A stretch of 64,000 nucleotides of DNA from Rhizobiales bacterium PAR1 (GCA_002256205.1 NKIW01000005.1:186001-250000); one strand, 5' to 3'; positions 25,426-35,507 are shown, counted from the first letter of the stretch. Translations and numbers: made by a program. Notes: generated from the letters alone by a model not told the origin.

Positions 25426-26322
25426 ATGTCCCAGTTTACCGTCCTCGGACTTGCTGCGGAGGCGGCGCGGCTTCAGCCGGGGCTGCATCTCGTCGCAACC
25501 CCGATTGGCAATCTCGGCGATATCACGCTCCGGGCACTCTCGACGCTGGCAGCGGCGGACCTCATCCTCGCCGAGGACAAGCGTGTCACCAAGGTGCTGC
25601 TCGCGCATTACGGCATTACCACGCCGATCATGGCCTATCACGAGCACAACGCCGGCGAGATGCGCCCCTTGATCATGGCGAAACTCGGCGAGAAACAGGC
25701 CATCGCGCTGGTTTCCGATGCGGGCACGCCGCTGGTTTCCGACCCTGGTTACAAGCTTGTCGAGGCGACCATCGAGGCCGGATATTTCGTGACCTCCATC
25801 CCCGGCGCCTCGGCGGTACTGACCGCACTGGTGCTCTCGGGCCTTCCGAGCGACCGTTTCTTCTTTGAAGGCTTCCTGCCGAACAAATCCGGCGAACGTC
25901 GTCGCCGCGCGCGTGAACTGGAGCATGTCCCGGCCTCGCTCGTGTTTTTCGAGGCGCCGCACCGCATCGCGGAATCTCTGGCAGATCTCGCGGTGGTGTT
26001 CGGGGATCGCCCGGCAGCGGTGGCGCGCGAACTCACCAAGAAATTCGAGACCGTGCGGCGTGGCACCTTGCCGGAACTCGCAGCGCAATATGCCAATGAA
26101 CCCACCCCCAAGGGCGAAATCGTCCTGCTCGTTGGCCCGCCGAAAGCCGAAGGTGCGCTCGACGATGCCGGGATCGACCGCGCGCTGGAAGTCGCGCTCG
26201 CGAGCCATTCGCAGCGTGATGCGGTGCAGCTTGTCTCCGCCGAGCTCGGGTTGCCGAGAAAACGCGTTTATGCCCGTGCGTTGCGGCTCGCCGAGCGCGA
26301 AGAGGGTGAGCCGGATGCGTGA
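25426..26322 (+). CDS. rsmI: RsmI, 16S rRNA 2'-O-ribose C1402 methyltransferase
   Basis: SAM-dependent methyltransferase of the tetrapyrrole-methylase fold, 298 residues. The motifs are LHLVATPIGNLGDITLRAL, ILAEDKRVTKVLL, ALVSDAGTPLVSDPGYKLV and IPGASAVLTALVLSGLPSDR. It modifies C1402 in the ribosomal P site together with RsmH. ATG 25426 follows AAGGAT; upstream in-frame starts reach into the promoter region. It overlaps yraN by 8 bases. Confidence 0.95.
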   Translation: MSQFTVLGLAAEAARLQPGLHLVATPIGNLGDITLRALSTLAAADLILAEDKRVTKVLLAHYGITTPIMAYHEHNAGEMRPLIMAKLGEKQAIALVSDAGTPLVSDPGYKLVEATIEAGYFVTSIPGASAVLTALVLSGLPSDRFFFEGFLPNKSGERRRRARELEHVPASLVFFEAPHRIAESLADLAVVFGDRPAAVARELTKKFETVRRGTLPELAAQYANEPTPKGEIVLLVGPPKAEGALDDAGIDRALEVALASHSQRDAVQLVSAELGLPRKRVYARALRLAEREEGEPDA

Positions 26323-26677
26323 TCGCAAGGCGGCCTATCTTCTCGGGCATGATGCCGAGTTCTGGGCTGCCCTGCTGTTGAACGCCAAGGGCTATTCGAT
26401 AAGGGCACGCCGGTTTCAGGCTGCGGGTGCGGAAATCGATCTGATTGCCTCCCGCTTCGGCACGCTGGTTTTCGTTGAGGTCAAGGCCCGCGCAACGCTG
26501 GATGACGCGCTCCTCTCGATCACGCCCGAGAAGGTTCGTCGCATCGCGCGCGGGGCAAGGGCTTATCTCTCGCGCTTGCCGGTGATGCCGCGCACCATCC
26601 GTTGTGATGCGATCTTGGTTGCGCCGGGACGCCTGCCGCGCCATATCCAGTCTGTTGGCGAATTGCCGCTCGACTAG
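26315..26677 (+). CDS. yraN: YraN/UPF0102 family nuclease-fold protein
   Basis: Protein of 120 residues with a restriction-endonuclease-like fold. [20 protein letters not shown] carries the E-x-D and E-V-K residues of the family. The biological role is not established. It starts at ATG 26315, 8 bases inside rsmI, an arrangement conserved across proteobacteria. It is followed by a dispersed palindromic repeat 3 bases after its stop. Confidence 0.92.
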   Translation: MRDRKAAYLLGHDAEFWAALLLNAKGYSIRARRFQAAGAEIDLIASRFGTLVFVEVKARATLDDALLSITPEKVRRIARGARAYLSRLPVMPRTIRCDAILVAPGRLPRHIQSVGELPLD

Positions 26678-26679
26678 CT

Positions 26680-26723
26680 GCATTTTCAAGCGAAGTGGTT
26701 TTCGGTTCGCGTGAAGAAAATGC
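26680..26723 (+). repeat. Dispersed 44-bp palindromic repeat, copy A
   Basis: Outer arms GCATTTTC and GAAAATGC (perfect), inner GCGAA and TTCGC, with the conserved core AGCGAAGTGG-N4-CGGTTCGCG. It lies between yraN and gshB. It matches copy B (44345-44388, inverted) except around the arm junction and centre, and matches copy C (46065-46108) in the core. Confidence 0.9.
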
Positions 26724-26766
26724 GGAAATACAGAGACACCTAATTTTTGCTTGCCTCGGAGGTTCC

Positions 26767-27708
26767 ATGCCGCTTCGCGTCGCCGTCCAGATGGACCCTA
26801 TCGAGAAGATCAATATCGCAGGCGATTCCACCTTCGCCCTGATGCTCGAAGCGCAGGCGCGCGGGCACATCCAGTATGTCTATGGCCCCGAAGCGCTGAC
26901 TCTTCGAGACAATCACCTCACTGCGCGGATGCGCCGCGTCGAGGTGCGCGACAAGGTCGGCGATCACGTTACCCTCGGTGAACCCGAGCGCTTTGACGTG
27001 CAGGATTTCGACGTCATCCTGATGCGGCAGGATCCACCTTTCGATCTTGGCTACATCACTGCGAGCCACTTGCTCGAACGCGTCCACCCGAAAACGCTCG
27101 TGGTGAATGACCCGGCGCATGTCCGCAACGCGCCGGAAAAGATCCTTGTCACCGAATTCCCGGATCTGATGCCGCCGACGCTGATCTCTCGCGATCGAGA
27201 AGAAATAGAAGCTTTCCGCGCCGAGCATGGTGATCTCGTGATGAAACCGCTTTACGGCAATGGCGGTGCGGGTGTGTTCAAGGTCGCCAAGGATGACATG
27301 AACTTCAACGGCTTCATGGATCACTTCCTCGGGCTTTCGCGCGAACCATGGATGACGCAGCGCTTCCTTCCCGCCGTGCACGCCGGCGACAAGCGCATCA
27401 TTCTGGTCGATGGTATCGCGATGGCGGGCGTCAACCGCGTGCCGGCACCGGGCGACATCCGCTCGAACCTCGTGCGCGGTGGCGCGGCGCAAGCCACGGA
27501 CCTGACCCCGCGTGAGAAGGAAATCTGCGAACGCATCGGCCCCCTGCTGCGTGAGCGGGGGCTGATCTTTGTCGGGATCGACGTCATCGACGGCAATCTC
27601 ACCGAGATCAATGTCACTTCGCCGACGGGCATCCGCGCCATCAAGCGGCTGGGTGGCCCCGATCTTGCTGTGTCGATCTGGGATGCAATCGAAAGGCGGC
27701 TGGGGTGA
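26767..27708 (+). CDS. gshB: Glutathione synthetase
   Basis: ATP-dependent ligase of 313 residues that joins gamma-glutamylcysteine and glycine. The product starts [36 protein letters not shown] is the ATP-grasp glycine-rich loop, [17 protein letters not shown] is typical of the bacterial GshB N-domain, and [18 protein letters not shown] carries the metal-binding E and N. ATG 26767 follows GGAGG. Its stop overlaps the GTG start of glnD. Confidence 0.96.
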   Translation: MPLRVAVQMDPIEKINIAGDSTFALMLEAQARGHIQYVYGPEALTLRDNHLTARMRRVEVRDKVGDHVTLGEPERFDVQDFDVILMRQDPPFDLGYITASHLLERVHPKTLVVNDPAHVRNAPEKILVTEFPDLMPPTLISRDREEIEAFRAEHGDLVMKPLYGNGGAGVFKVAKDDMNFNGFMDHFLGLSREPWMTQRFLPAVHAGDKRIILVDGIAMAGVNRVPAPGDIRSNLVRGGAAQATDLTPREKEICERIGPLLRERGLIFVGIDVIDGNLTEINVTSPTGIRAIKRLGGPDLAVSIWDAIERRLG

Positions 27709-30518
27709 GCGGGAGCCAAGGGATCCAGAACCAAGAGAACCAGAACCAGGAGGACCACAACAAGGCGAACGATGCGGCCATGCTGCGGATCGAGGCGCCG
27801 CGCGATGCCGCGCCCGAACAGCTACGCGCCGCCTTCGTTAGCCGCGCCAAGGGCTTTCTCGCCAATGCCCATATCGAGGCGGAACGTGCGCTTTTTGCAG
27901 AGGGCGGTTTTGCGTCGGCGCGCGTGCTCTCTGTCGCGCAGGACGCCATTATCGTCGCGTTGTTCGATCTCGCCCGCGAGCGCCTTTACCGTGCGGATAA
28001 CCCGAGTTCGGGGGAGAAAATCGCCGTTGTCGCGGTTGGGGGCTATGGCCGTGGCACACTCGCACCGGGGTCGGATACCGATATTCTCTTCCTGCTGCCG
28101 ATGTCGACTGCCTGGGGCGAGAGCATCGCCGAGGCCATGCTGTATGCCCTCTGGGATATTGGCCTCAAGGTCGGCCACGCCACCCGCACGATCGATGAAT
28201 GTATTCGCGTCGGCCGGGAGGATCTCACAGTCCGCACCGCGCTTCTGGAATCCCGGTTGATTGTTGGCGATGCGGCGGTCTTTGAGGAATTTCAGGTCCG
28301 CTTCGATAAGCATGTGGTGGCCGGGCGGACGGCAGAATTCGTCCACGCCAAACTCGCTGAACGCGATGAGCGTATCCTCCGCGCCGGGCTCTCGCGTTAT
28401 CTCGTCGAACCCAACGTCAAGGAAGGCAAGGGCGGCTTCCGCGACCTGCAGACGCTGTACTGGATCGCCAAATATGCTTTCCGCATCAAGGATGTACGGG
28501 AGTTGGTGCGGGTAGGGGTGTTCACCGCGCGTGAACTCGGCCTCTTCCGGCGCTGCGAGGAATTTTTGTGGCGTGTGCGCTGCCACATGCACTTTGCGAC
28601 CGGGCGAGCGGAAGAGCGCCTGAGCTTTGATGTGCAGCGCCTCGTTGCGAAAAGGATGGGCTACAAGGATCGCGCCTCGCTGAGCGCTGTCGAGCGTTTC
28701 ATGAAGCATTATTTCCTTGTCGCGAAGGAAATCGGCGATCTCGCAGCCATTGTCTCCGCGGCGCTCGAGGCGCGCGAGGAAAAACCCAAAGCGATGTTGC
28801 AGCGCTTCGTCGGTCGCTTCCGTCGTCGCTCGAAGGCGCTTTCCGGCACCAAGGCTTTTGTGATCGAGAACGGCCGGATCACCACCGCGCATCCCAATGT
28901 TTTCACCGCTGATCCAGTCAATCTGATCCGCCTCTTCTGGTATGCGGATCGCGATCAGTTGCCGATTCACCCCAACGCGACGCGTCTCGTCACGCTCTCG
29001 CTGCGGCTGATCGACGAAAACCTGCGCAAGGATACCGAAGCCAACAAGCTCTTCCTTGAAATTCTTGTCTCGAAGCGCTCGGCCGAAGTCGTGCTCCGGA
29101 TGATGCACGAATCCGGCGTTCTCGGACGGTTCATTCCGGATTTCTCGCGGATCTCCGCGATGATGCAGTTCTCGATGTATCACCATTACACGGTCGATGA
29201 GCATACGTTGCGCTGCGTCGGCCTGCTCGCGCGGCTGGATCGCGGGGAGTCGAGTGATGATCACCCGCTCTCGCATGATCTGATGCCCTCGATTCAGAGT
29301 AGGCGCGCGCTTTATGTCGCGCTCTTCCTGCACGATATCGGCAAGGGCCGCGCCGAGGCGCACGAAATCGTCGGGGGGCGTATCGCTCGAACGCTCTGCC
29401 CACGCCTCGGGTTGACGCCGCAGGAAACCGACACCGTGGTCTGGTTGGTCGAGAATCATCTCGTCATGTCCCAGACCGCGCAGAGCCGCGATATTTCCGA
29501 TCCACGCACCATCGCGACCTTCTCGGAGAATGTGCAGACCATGGAACGGCTCCGGCTGCTGCTGGTGCTCACAGTCTGCGATATTCGCGGCGTCGGCCCC
29601 GGGGTCTGGAACGGCTGGAAAGGGCAGCTCCTGCGCGCACTCTACCGCGAGACGGAGATGGTGCTCTCCGGCGATTACGGCGGGGCCGAGCGCGGCGAGC
29701 GTGTCATGCAGGTACAGAAGGAACTGGCTGCCCGGCTGCCCGAATGGAGCGAGGCAAAATTCCACGCCTATGCCCATCGGCATAATCCAGCCTACTGGAT
29801 CAAGGTTGACCTCGCCCACCAGATCCAACATGCGCGGCTGTTCGAGCGGGCCGAAGCGAGTGGTGACCGCTTTCAGGTCGATACTGCGACCGATGCGTTC
29901 CGCGGGGTCACCGAATTGACGGTGATGGCGATCGACCATCCGCGGCTGCTCTCGATCATCACCGGTGCCTGCGCGGCAGCGGGGGCGAATATCGTTGAAG
30001 CGCAGATTTTTACCACAAACGACGGCTTTGCGCTCGATTCGATCACGATTTCCCGCGCATTCGATCAGGATTTCGATGAAATGCGGCGTGCGGACCGTGT
30101 CGCGAAACACATCATTGCGACGCTGAAGGGCGAGGTGCGACTGCCGGAAATCGTCGCCTCCCGGCGCGCGCAAACGGCGATGTCGCAGGCCTTTACGGTT
30201 GCGCCGCAAGTGATGATCGACAACGAACTCTCGGCAAAATCGAGCGTGATCGAGGTCACGGGGCTTGATCGGCCAGGGTTGCTCTATGAGCTGACGACCG
30301 AGCTTGGCAAGCAGAACCTCAACATCAATTCGGCGCGCATCGTTACCTACGGCGAAAAGGCGGTCGACGTTTTCTATGTTACCGATCTCACCGGCGGCAA
30401 GGTGATGCCCGGTGCCCGCCAGCAGAAGCTCAAGAAATCGCTGACCGATGTCCTTTCAGTTGCCCAATCCGAAGGGAATGAGGCCGCTAATCAGGCGAAT
30501 GCACCATCCGCCGCTTGA
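27705..30518 (+). CDS. glnD: GlnD, bifunctional PII uridylyltransferase/uridylyl-removing enzyme
   Basis: Nitrogen sensor of 937 residues that uridylylates PII when glutamine is low and removes UMP when it is high. The nucleotidyltransferase core is [21 protein letters not shown], the HD domain is [19 protein letters not shown], and two C-terminal ACT domains bind glutamine (the second starts [19 protein letters not shown]). The GTG start at 27705 overlaps the gshB stop (GTGA) and gives an Asn/Gln-rich tail ([17 protein letters not shown]); ATG 27780 is an alternative start that would remove it. Confidence 0.96.
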   Translation: MSGSQGIQNQENQNQEDHNKANDAAMLRIEAPRDAAPEQLRAAFVSRAKGFLANAHIEAERALFAEGGFASARVLSVAQDAIIVALFDLARERLYRADNPSSGEKIAVVAVGGYGRGTLAPGSDTDILFLLPMSTAWGESIAEAMLYALWDIGLKVGHATRTIDECIRVGREDLTVRTALLESRLIVGDAAVFEEFQVRFDKHVVAGRTAEFVHAKLAERDERILRAGLSRYLVEPNVKEGKGGFRDLQTLYWIAKYAFRIKDVRELVRVGVFTARELGLFRRCEEFLWRVRCHMHFATGRAEERLSFDVQRLVAKRMGYKDRASLSAVERFMKHYFLVAKEIGDLAAIVSAALEAREEKPKAMLQRFVGRFRRRSKALSGTKAFVIENGRITTAHPNVFTADPVNLIRLFWYADRDQLPIHPNATRLVTLSLRLIDENLRKDTEANKLFLEILVSKRSAEVVLRMMHESGVLGRFIPDFSRISAMMQFSMYHHYTVDEHTLRCVGLLARLDRGESSDDHPLSHDLMPSIQSRRALYVALFLHDIGKGRAEAHEIVGGRIARTLCPRLGLTPQETDTVVWLVENHLVMSQTAQSRDISDPRTIATFSENVQTMERLRLLLVLTVCDIRGVGPGVWNGWKGQLLRALYRETEMVLSGDYGGAERGERVMQVQKELAARLPEWSEAKFHAYAHRHNPAYWIKVDLAHQIQHARLFERAEASGDRFQVDTATDAFRGVTELTVMAIDHPRLLSIITGACAAAGANIVEAQIFTTNDGFALDSITISRAFDQDFDEMRRADRVAKHIIATLKGEVRLPEIVASRRAQTAMSQAFTVAPQVMIDNELSAKSSVIEVTGLDRPGLLYELTTELGKQNLNINSARIVTYGEKAVDVFYVTDLTGGKVMPGARQQKLKKSLTDVLSVAQSEGNEAANQANAPSAA

Positions 30519-30552
30519 TTTTGTGCCTGCGAAACCTGATATCGCAGCCAGA

Positions 30553-30583
30553 GGGTGCGTCACGCGTTTGACGGGACGCACCC
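30553..30583 (+). terminator. Hairpin between glnD and grpE
   Basis: GGGTGCGTC (30553-30561) pairs perfectly with GACGCACCC (30575-30583) across a 13-base loop and is followed by pyrimidine-rich CATCTCTTCT. It lies 35 bases before the grpE start. It could terminate glnD transcription or be a leader structure; the T tail is weak. Confidence 0.5.
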
Positions 30584-30617
30584 CATCTCTTCTGACGACC
30601 TCGACAAAGGGCATGCG

Positions 30618-31307
30618 ATGAGTTCCGAACACGACAACAAGGCTGCGGCGGAAAAGCCGGCGGCACACCCTGCTGATGGCGCGGCTGCGCCAGCGGTGGA
30701 TGCCGAGCGCTTGGCGACTCTCGAGCGCGAAAACGCTGATCTCAAGGATCGCCTTTTGCGATCGCTCGCGGATATGGAAAACCTCCGTCGCCGTACCGAG
30801 CGCGAAGTGCAGGATCAACGCACCTACGCGGTCACCAAATTCGCGACCGACATCGTCGGCACCGCCGATAACCTCCGCCGTGCGCTCGAAGCCGTGCCGA
30901 AGGCGGATGACAGTCAGGATAATTCCGCGATCAAGGCGCTGGTCGACGGTGTCGAACTCACCGAACGCGAATTGCTCAAGACGCTTGAGCGCCACGGCGT
31001 GAAAAAGCGCGAGCCGGTGGGCGAGCGCTTCGATCCGCACAAGGATCAGGCGGTGTTCGAAATTCCGGATGAGAATGTCCCCTCCGGCACCGTGCTTCAG
31101 GTGATGCAGGCGGGCTATACAATTGGTGACCGCGTGCTGCGCCCCTCGATGGTCGGCGTCTCCAAGGGCGGCCCTGCCCGCGCACCCGCACCGGAAGTAG
31201 AAGCCAAGTCTATGGAAACAAAGCCTGCCGAGGCTCCCGCCCATAAGCCTGAGGCCCACAAGCCCCACGCTGACCCCGGAAAGCCTAAGGTCGACAAGCA
31301 GGCCTGA
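30618..31307 (+). CDS. grpE: GrpE nucleotide exchange factor
   Basis: Releases ADP from DnaK in the DnaK-DnaJ-GrpE cycle. The 229-residue product has an N-terminal coiled coil ([28 protein letters not shown]) and the beta domain with [20 protein letters not shown] and [23 protein letters not shown]. The C-terminus has an unusual Ala/Pro/Lys/His-rich tail of about 40 residues ([16 protein letters not shown]). ATG 30618 follows AAAGG. It is 7-10 kb from dnaK-dnaJ and next to no hrcA gene, a common split in this group. Confidence 0.95.
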   Translation: MSSEHDNKAAAEKPAAHPADGAAAPAVDAERLATLERENADLKDRLLRSLADMENLRRRTEREVQDQRTYAVTKFATDIVGTADNLRRALEAVPKADDSQDNSAIKALVDGVELTERELLKTLERHGVKKREPVGERFDPHKDQAVFEIPDENVPSGTVLQVMQAGYTIGDRVLRPSMVGVSKGGPARAPAPEVEAKSMETKPAEAPAHKPEAHKPHADPGKPKVDKQA

Positions 31308-31323
31308 GACCAAGATCGCATAA

Positions 31324-31349
31324 AAAACCCGGCGGAAGCGCCGGGTTTT
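31324..31349 (+). terminator. Bidirectional terminator between grpE and gpmA
   Basis: An 11-bp stem (AAAACCCGGCG at 31324-31334, CGCCGGGTTTT at 31339-31349) with loop GAAG. T runs follow in both directions (TTTTGTGTTTT on plus, TTTTTT on minus), fitting the convergent genes. Confidence 0.93.
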
Positions 31350-31373
31350 GTGTTTTCAGAGTGCCTTTTTCGC

Positions 31374-31991
31374 TCAGGCGAGTTCTTCTTTCGAGGCAAT
31401 CGTCGAATCCGCGTTGAGGCGGTAGACAATCGGAACGCCGGTCGCGAGTTCGCGGGCAATGATCGCCTCGCCCGAAAGCCCTTCCATCGCCATGATCAGC
31501 GCGCGCAGCGAGTTGCCATGCGCGGCCACCAGTGTGCGGCGTCCCCCAAGCACTTGCGGCAGGATGTGGTGCACGTAGTAGGGCAGCACGCGCGCGGCGG
31601 TATCCTTGAGGCTTTCGCCACCCGGCGGGGGGATGTCGTAGGAACGGCGCCAGATATGCACCTGCTCCTCGCCCCATTTGGCGCGGGCATCATCCTTGTT
31701 GAGGCCGGAGAGTTCACCGTAATCGCGCTCGTTGAGGGCCTGATTGCGGATGGTCTCAAGGTCGCTCTGACCAAGGCCTTCGAGGATCAGCCGGCAGGTG
31801 TGCTGTGCGCGGGTGAGATCCGAGGTGAAGGCAATATCGAAGCCGATGCCCTTGTTCTTGAGGCGCATCGCGGCAGCTTTCGCTTCCTCGATTCCCTGTG
31901 CGGTCAGGGCGGGGTCTTTCCAGCCGGTGAAGAGGTTCTTGAGGTTCCATTCGCTCTGGCCATGGCGGCAGAGCACGAGCAGACGATCCAT
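31374..31991 (-). CDS. gpmA: 2,3-bisphosphoglycerate-dependent phosphoglycerate mutase
   Basis: Interconverts 2- and 3-phosphoglycerate in glycolysis and gluconeogenesis. The 205-residue product has the phospho-histidine motif [32 protein letters not shown] and the second catalytic histidine in [12 protein letters not shown]. The shorter length than the E. coli enzyme (250) is typical of alphaproteobacterial GpmA. It ends 24 bases from the shared terminator with grpE; a small membrane gene and dapB lie upstream on the same strand. Confidence 0.94.
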   Translation of the reverse strand: MDRLLVLCRHGQSEWNLKNLFTGWKDPALTAQGIEEAKAAAMRLKNKGIGFDIAFTSDLTRAQHTCRLILEGLGQSDLETIRNQALNERDYGELSGLNKDDARAKWGEEQVHIWRRSYDIPPPGGESLKDTAARVLPYYVHHILPQVLGGRRTLVAAHGNSLRALIMAMEGLSGEAIIARELATGVPIVYRLNADSTIASKEELA

Positions 31992-32008
31992 ACCGAAGTC
32001 CCTTGTAC

Positions 32009-32182
32009 TTACTTGAAGAAAAGACGTTTACCCAGAACCGCGGTGCCGTGCATGGCCACCAGCCCGAGCATGATCGCAATGGCGAAATCGACACCGAAGC
32101 CATAGTGCAGCCCGAAGTTGACTGCAAAACCGACCAGGGCCGCAACGAAGTAGATCAAGTTCATCTGGCTGACGGGGGACAT
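32009..32182 (-). CDS. Small membrane protein of unknown function
   Basis: 57 residues with two hydrophobic segments ([17 protein letters not shown] and [19 protein letters not shown]) and a basic end KRLFFK. It sits 4 bases after dapB and 17 bases before gpmA on the same strand, so it is probably co-transcribed. I do not recognise a family. ATG 32182 is the first start outside dapB. Confidence 0.6.
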   Translation of the reverse strand: MSPVSQMNLIYFVAALVGFAVNFGLHYGFGVDFAIAIMLGLVAMHGTAVLGKRLFFK

Positions 32183-32186
32183 GGGC

Positions 32187-33005
32187 TTACTCCGTGAGGC
32201 CAAGGACATCGTTCATCGAATAATGCCCCGGCTTGCGGTTGAGGCCCCAGAGCGCGGCCTTGACGGCGCCTGCGGCGAAAAGCCCGCGATCTTCCGCTAT
32301 ATGCCTGAGTTCGATCCGCTCGCCATTGCCGGCGAGGATCACGGTGTGATCGCCGATCACCGTGCCGCCGCGCAAGGCCTGAAAGCCGATGGTCCCGGCT
32401 TCCCGCAGGCCCGTGTGGCCGTCGCGGCTGCGAACCGCTGAATTCGAGAGCGAAACGCCGCGTCCTGCCGCAGCGGCTTCGCCGAGCAACAGCGCGGTAC
32501 CGGAAGGTGCATCGACCTTCATGCGATGGTGCATCTCGATGATTTCAACATCCCAGTCCGGCCCGAGCGAGGCGGCAGCGCGCTTTACGAGTGCGGCGAG
32601 CATATTAAGGCCGAGGCTGTAATTCCCTGAACGGATCACCACGGCGTGGCGCGCGGCAAGCGTGAGTTTACCGATATCAGCTTCGCTCATGCCCGTGGTG
32701 CCGACGACATGCACAAGTCGCGCCTGTGCCGCGAGTGCAGCGAATGCCACGGTCGCCGTCGGCGCGGTAAAATCAAGTACGCCCTGCGCATTCACGAAGG
32801 CTTCGAGCGCATCCGTGGTGATCGGGATGCCGTTGGCGGCCAGTCCGGAGAGGAGGCCGGAATCCTGGCCGACAGCAGGCGATCCCTCCCGCTCGATGGC
32901 GGCATGGAGCACGGTATCCGGGTTGTCGGCAATCGCCTTGATGAGGTTCCGCCCCATGCGCCCGGCGGCACCGACAACAACAAGACGCATCGGGGAAATC
33001 GACAT
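32187..33005 (-). CDS. dapB: 4-hydroxy-tetrahydrodipicolinate reductase
   Basis: NAD(P)H-dependent reductase of the lysine/diaminopimelate pathway, 272 residues. [17 protein letters not shown] is the nucleotide-binding fold. [21 protein letters not shown] has the catalytic His pair, the Lys and the substrate-binding SGTA. ATG 33005 follows GAGGAG; the in-frame ATG 33026 would overlap the neighbouring gene. Confidence 0.96.
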   Translation of the reverse strand: MSISPMRLVVVGAAGRMGRNLIKAIADNPDTVLHAAIEREGSPAVGQDSGLLSGLAANGIPITTDALEAFVNAQGVLDFTAPTATVAFAALAAQARLVHVVGTTGMSEADIGKLTLAARHAVVIRSGNYSLGLNMLAALVKRAAASLGPDWDVEIIEMHHRMKVDAPSGTALLLGEAAAAGRGVSLSNSAVRSRDGHTGLREAGTIGFQALRGGTVIGDHTVILAGNGERIELRHIAEDRGLFAAGAVKAALWGLNRKPGHYSMNDVLGLTE

Positions 33006-33015
33006 GCCGCGCTCC

Positions 33016-33321
33016 TCAGCCGGCATAGCCGGGGACGATCACGAGGTCGGTCTCGCCGACCTGATCGAGGAAAACCTTGGCGGCCTGATATTCAGGGCTC
33101 TCATAGCAGGCGAGCGCGGTGTCGTAATCCTTGAAGGCGATCACAACGTTATGCTGGCGCGCGGTGCCGCGTGCAACCTTGCCCGCCGGGCCGCGCACGA
33201 CAAACTGGGCGCCATATTTCTGAAAGGCGATGGCATTGAGTTCGCGGTAGCGCGCGTAAGCTTCGGGATTGGCGACATCGACGCGGGCGATCCAGTAGCC
33301 TTTCGGCGGATTTTCAGCCAT
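33016..33321 (-). CDS. DUF1330 family protein (copy 1)
   Basis: Protein of 101 residues with the dimeric alpha-beta barrel DUF1330 pattern: [56 protein letters not shown]. Function is not established for the family. It is 10 bases upstream of dapB on the same strand. A paralogue lies at 34488-34775, and the pair brackets a phosphoesterase gene on the other strand. Confidence 0.88.
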   Translation of the reverse strand: MAENPPKGYWIARVDVANPEAYARYRELNAIAFQKYGAQFVVRGPAGKVARGTARQHNVVIAFKDYDTALACYESPEYQAAKVFLDQVGETDLVIVPGYAG

Positions 33322-33444
33322 TGATCCGTTTCCTCATTGTTGCGGCAGCTTTGCCGGATGCCCCGTGCTTCCGTCAAGGCATTCCATCGAAGGGTAAGGC
33401 TAGGGCAGTTCCCTTGCCCGTCCAATGTCTTTTCAGGAGAAATG

Positions 33445-34413
33445 ATGCGCTCCCGTCTTTCCGGCCTTCTCGCCCTGCTCGCTCTCGCCGCGCCCTGTGC
33501 GGCTGCCGAGCCCTTCCGATTCATGGCGATCGGCGACATGCCGTATTACATCCCGAAGGACTACGAGAAGGTGGATCGGCTGATCGCGAAGATCAACAAG
33601 GGCACGGATGCGGCCTTCACGGTGCATGTCGGGGATATCAAGTCCGGCTCGACGTTGTGCTCCGAGGAAATCTACCAGAAGGTGCTCGACCAGTTCCAGA
33701 GCTTCGACAAGGCGCTGGTCTATACCCCCGGCGACAATGAATGGACCGATTGCCATCGCCAGAGCAATGGCGGGCACGATCCCGTCGAACGTCTCTCGGT
33801 GGTCCGCAAGATGTTCTTCCCGGTGCCGGAAAAGACGCTCGGCAAGCAGCCGATGGCGGTGGAAAGCCAGTCCGTTGTGATGGCGGAGAAGTTCAGCCGC
33901 TATGTCGAGAACATGCGCTTCGTGAAAAACGAGGTGCTGTTCGTCACCGCGCATGTCATCGGTTCGAACAACAATTTCGAGCCGCGCGACCCGAAAGCGG
34001 TAATGGAATTCTTCGAGCGCGATAAAGCCAATATCGCCTGGCTCGATGCCGCCTTCGCCAAGGCCAAAGCGGAAAATCTGAAAGCCGTAGTCGTGATGTC
34101 GCAGGCCGATCTCTACGACATCAAGCAGCAATACCCGGCGGTGCCATCGGCGTCAGGTTTTATCAGCACGATCAAGGCTTTCGAACGCGGTTCGAAGACC
34201 TTTTCGGGCCCGATCCTCTATATCCACGGCGATGAGCACCGCTTCGTGATCGACCGCATGGTCGGGACCGACCTCAAGCCGATCCCGCACGCCATGCGTT
34301 TGCAGGTCTATGGGGCGAAGGAAGTCCACGGCGTGCTGGTCGGGGTTGATCCGAACACCGCCGGGGTCTTCAGCTTCACACCGGTGATCATTCCCGAGAA
34401 CGGGGATCACTGA
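33445..34413 (+). CDS. Secreted metallophosphoesterase-like protein
   Basis: Protein of 322 residues with a clear signal peptide (MRSRLSGLLALLALAAPCAA). It has calcineurin-like metal-site motifs: FMAIGDMPYY (first Asp), VHVGDIKSGS (second Asp), YTPGDNEWTDC (GDNE variant of GNHE) and LYIHGDEHRF (GDEH in place of GHxH). Two cysteines near positions 70-105 could form a disulfide. The substrate is unknown. An AGGAG site precedes ATG 33442/33445. It stands alone on the plus strand between two DUF1330 genes. Confidence 0.75.
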   Translation: MRSRLSGLLALLALAAPCAAAEPFRFMAIGDMPYYIPKDYEKVDRLIAKINKGTDAAFTVHVGDIKSGSTLCSEEIYQKVLDQFQSFDKALVYTPGDNEWTDCHRQSNGGHDPVERLSVVRKMFFPVPEKTLGKQPMAVESQSVVMAEKFSRYVENMRFVKNEVLFVTAHVIGSNNNFEPRDPKAVMEFFERDKANIAWLDAAFAKAKAENLKAVVVMSQADLYDIKQQYPAVPSASGFISTIKAFERGSKTFSGPILYIHGDEHRFVIDRMVGTDLKPIPHAMRLQVYGAKEVHGVLVGVDPNTAGVFSFTPVIIPENGDH

Positions 34414-34432
34414 ATCCGTCCGTGACCTCAAT

Positions 34433-34469
34433 GCCCCTCGGAGCTGATTGTCAGGTCAACACGAGGGGC
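34433..34469. terminator. Weak hairpin between convergent genes
   Basis: GCCCCTCG (34433-34440) and CGAGGGGC (34462-34469) pair perfectly across a 21-base loop, between the phosphoesterase and the second DUF1330 gene. It lacks a T run on either strand, so a terminator role is uncertain. Confidence 0.35.
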
Positions 34470-34487
34470 CTTCGGTATAAAAGCGCG

Positions 34488-34775
34488 TTAAACGCCCTCG
34501 ACGATCACGAAATCACCGACCGAGACCGGGAAGCGGATTTTACGCGCCTCGGTATATTCCGGTGAGAAGAAATAGGTATGCGCGGCCTCGAAGCTCTCGA
34601 ATTCGATGACGACGTTGCGCGTACGGCCCTCGCCCTCGACGATCTCGAACTTGCCGCCACGGGCAAGGAACTTGCCGCCGTACTTCTGGATCGCTTCGGT
34701 CGCCTTGGCGGCATAGAGCTTGTAGGTATCGAGGTCGTTCACCGAGACACGGCCGACGATATAGGCTTTGGGCAT
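34488..34775 (-). CDS. DUF1330 family protein (copy 2)
   Basis: Protein of 95 residues: KAYIVGRVSVNDLDTYKLYA, KYGGKFLARGGK, RNVVIEFESFEAAHTYFFSP, EARKIRFP. Paralogous to the protein at 33016-33321, with the same strand order of conserved blocks. Function unknown. It lies 18 bases after pyrF on the same strand, probably in one transcript. Confidence 0.88.
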   Translation of the reverse strand: MPKAYIVGRVSVNDLDTYKLYAAKATEAIQKYGGKFLARGGKFEIVEGEGRTRNVVIEFESFEAAHTYFFSPEYTEARKIRFPVSVGDFVIVEGV

Positions 34776-34793
34776 GGAACTCTCCTGATGAGG

Positions 34794-35483
34794 TTAAATG
34801 GCTGAGATTTCTTCGAGAATGGCGCGCATCGCGGCCTGCGGGGCTACCGCGCCAGTGATCGGACGCCCGATTACGAGATGATCCGCACCGGCTTTGATGG
34901 CTTCGCCTGGCGTCATCACGCGCTTCTGGTCGCCGATTGTGCCGCCGGCAGGGCGGATGCCTGGCGTGATGAGCTTCAGGCCATGGCCGACAACGCTGCG
35001 GACATTGGTGATATCCGTCGCGGCACAGACAAGGCCGGCACAGCCGGTCTCATAGGCCTGCTTCGCGCGGCGCGCGATAAGATCGGAGACGCCCATGCCA
35101 TAGCCGGCGCGGGCGAGATCATTCTCGTCCATCGAGGTCAGCACCGAGACGCCGAGGATGCCGAGCGAGGAACCCGCCGCGCCTTTCACTGCTGCCGCCA
35201 TCGTCTGCGGATAGGCATGGACGGTGAGGAAGCTCGCACCGATCCCGGCAATCTGCCCGACACCCTTTTCAATGGTATTGGGGATGTCGTGCAGCTTGAG
35301 ATCGATAAAGACCTTCTTGCCCGCCGCGATCAGCTCGCGGGCAAGATCAAGCCCGCCGACGAAGGCAAGCTCGTAGCCGATCTTGTAGAAACTCGCGCTG
35401 TCCCCGAGGGTCGCGACCATGGCGCGCGCGGCCGCCACATCGGGAACATCGAGCGCCACGATGACGCGATCACGGATATCCAT
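34794..35483 (-). CDS. pyrF: Orotidine 5'-phosphate decarboxylase
   Basis: Last step of UMP synthesis. The 229-residue product has IVALDVPDVAAARAMV, the catalytic signature KVFIDLKLHDIPNTIEKGV (Asp-x-Lys-x-x-Asp) and the phosphate loop DHLVIGRPITGA. ATG 35483 follows GGAGGG. It is preceded by an FMN reductase gene 24 bases upstream. Confidence 0.96.
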   Translation of the reverse strand: MDIRDRVIVALDVPDVAAARAMVATLGDSASFYKIGYELAFVGGLDLARELIAAGKKVFIDLKLHDIPNTIEKGVGQIAGIGASFLTVHAYPQTMAAAVKGAAGSSLGILGVSVLTSMDENDLARAGYGMGVSDLIARRAKQAYETGCAGLVCAATDITNVRSVVGHGLKLITPGIRPAGGTIGDQKRVMTPGEAIKAGADHLVIGRPITGAVAPQAAMRAILEEISAI

Positions 35484-35507
35484 TGCTACCCTCCGGAGGT
35501 TCGCGGA

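Noticed and set aside
27822-30209. A 795-codon open frame on the minus strand within glnD
   Set aside because: It is fully antisense to glnD, whose motifs are intact; it is His/Arg/Asp-rich, as expected from antisense reading of GC-rich codons.
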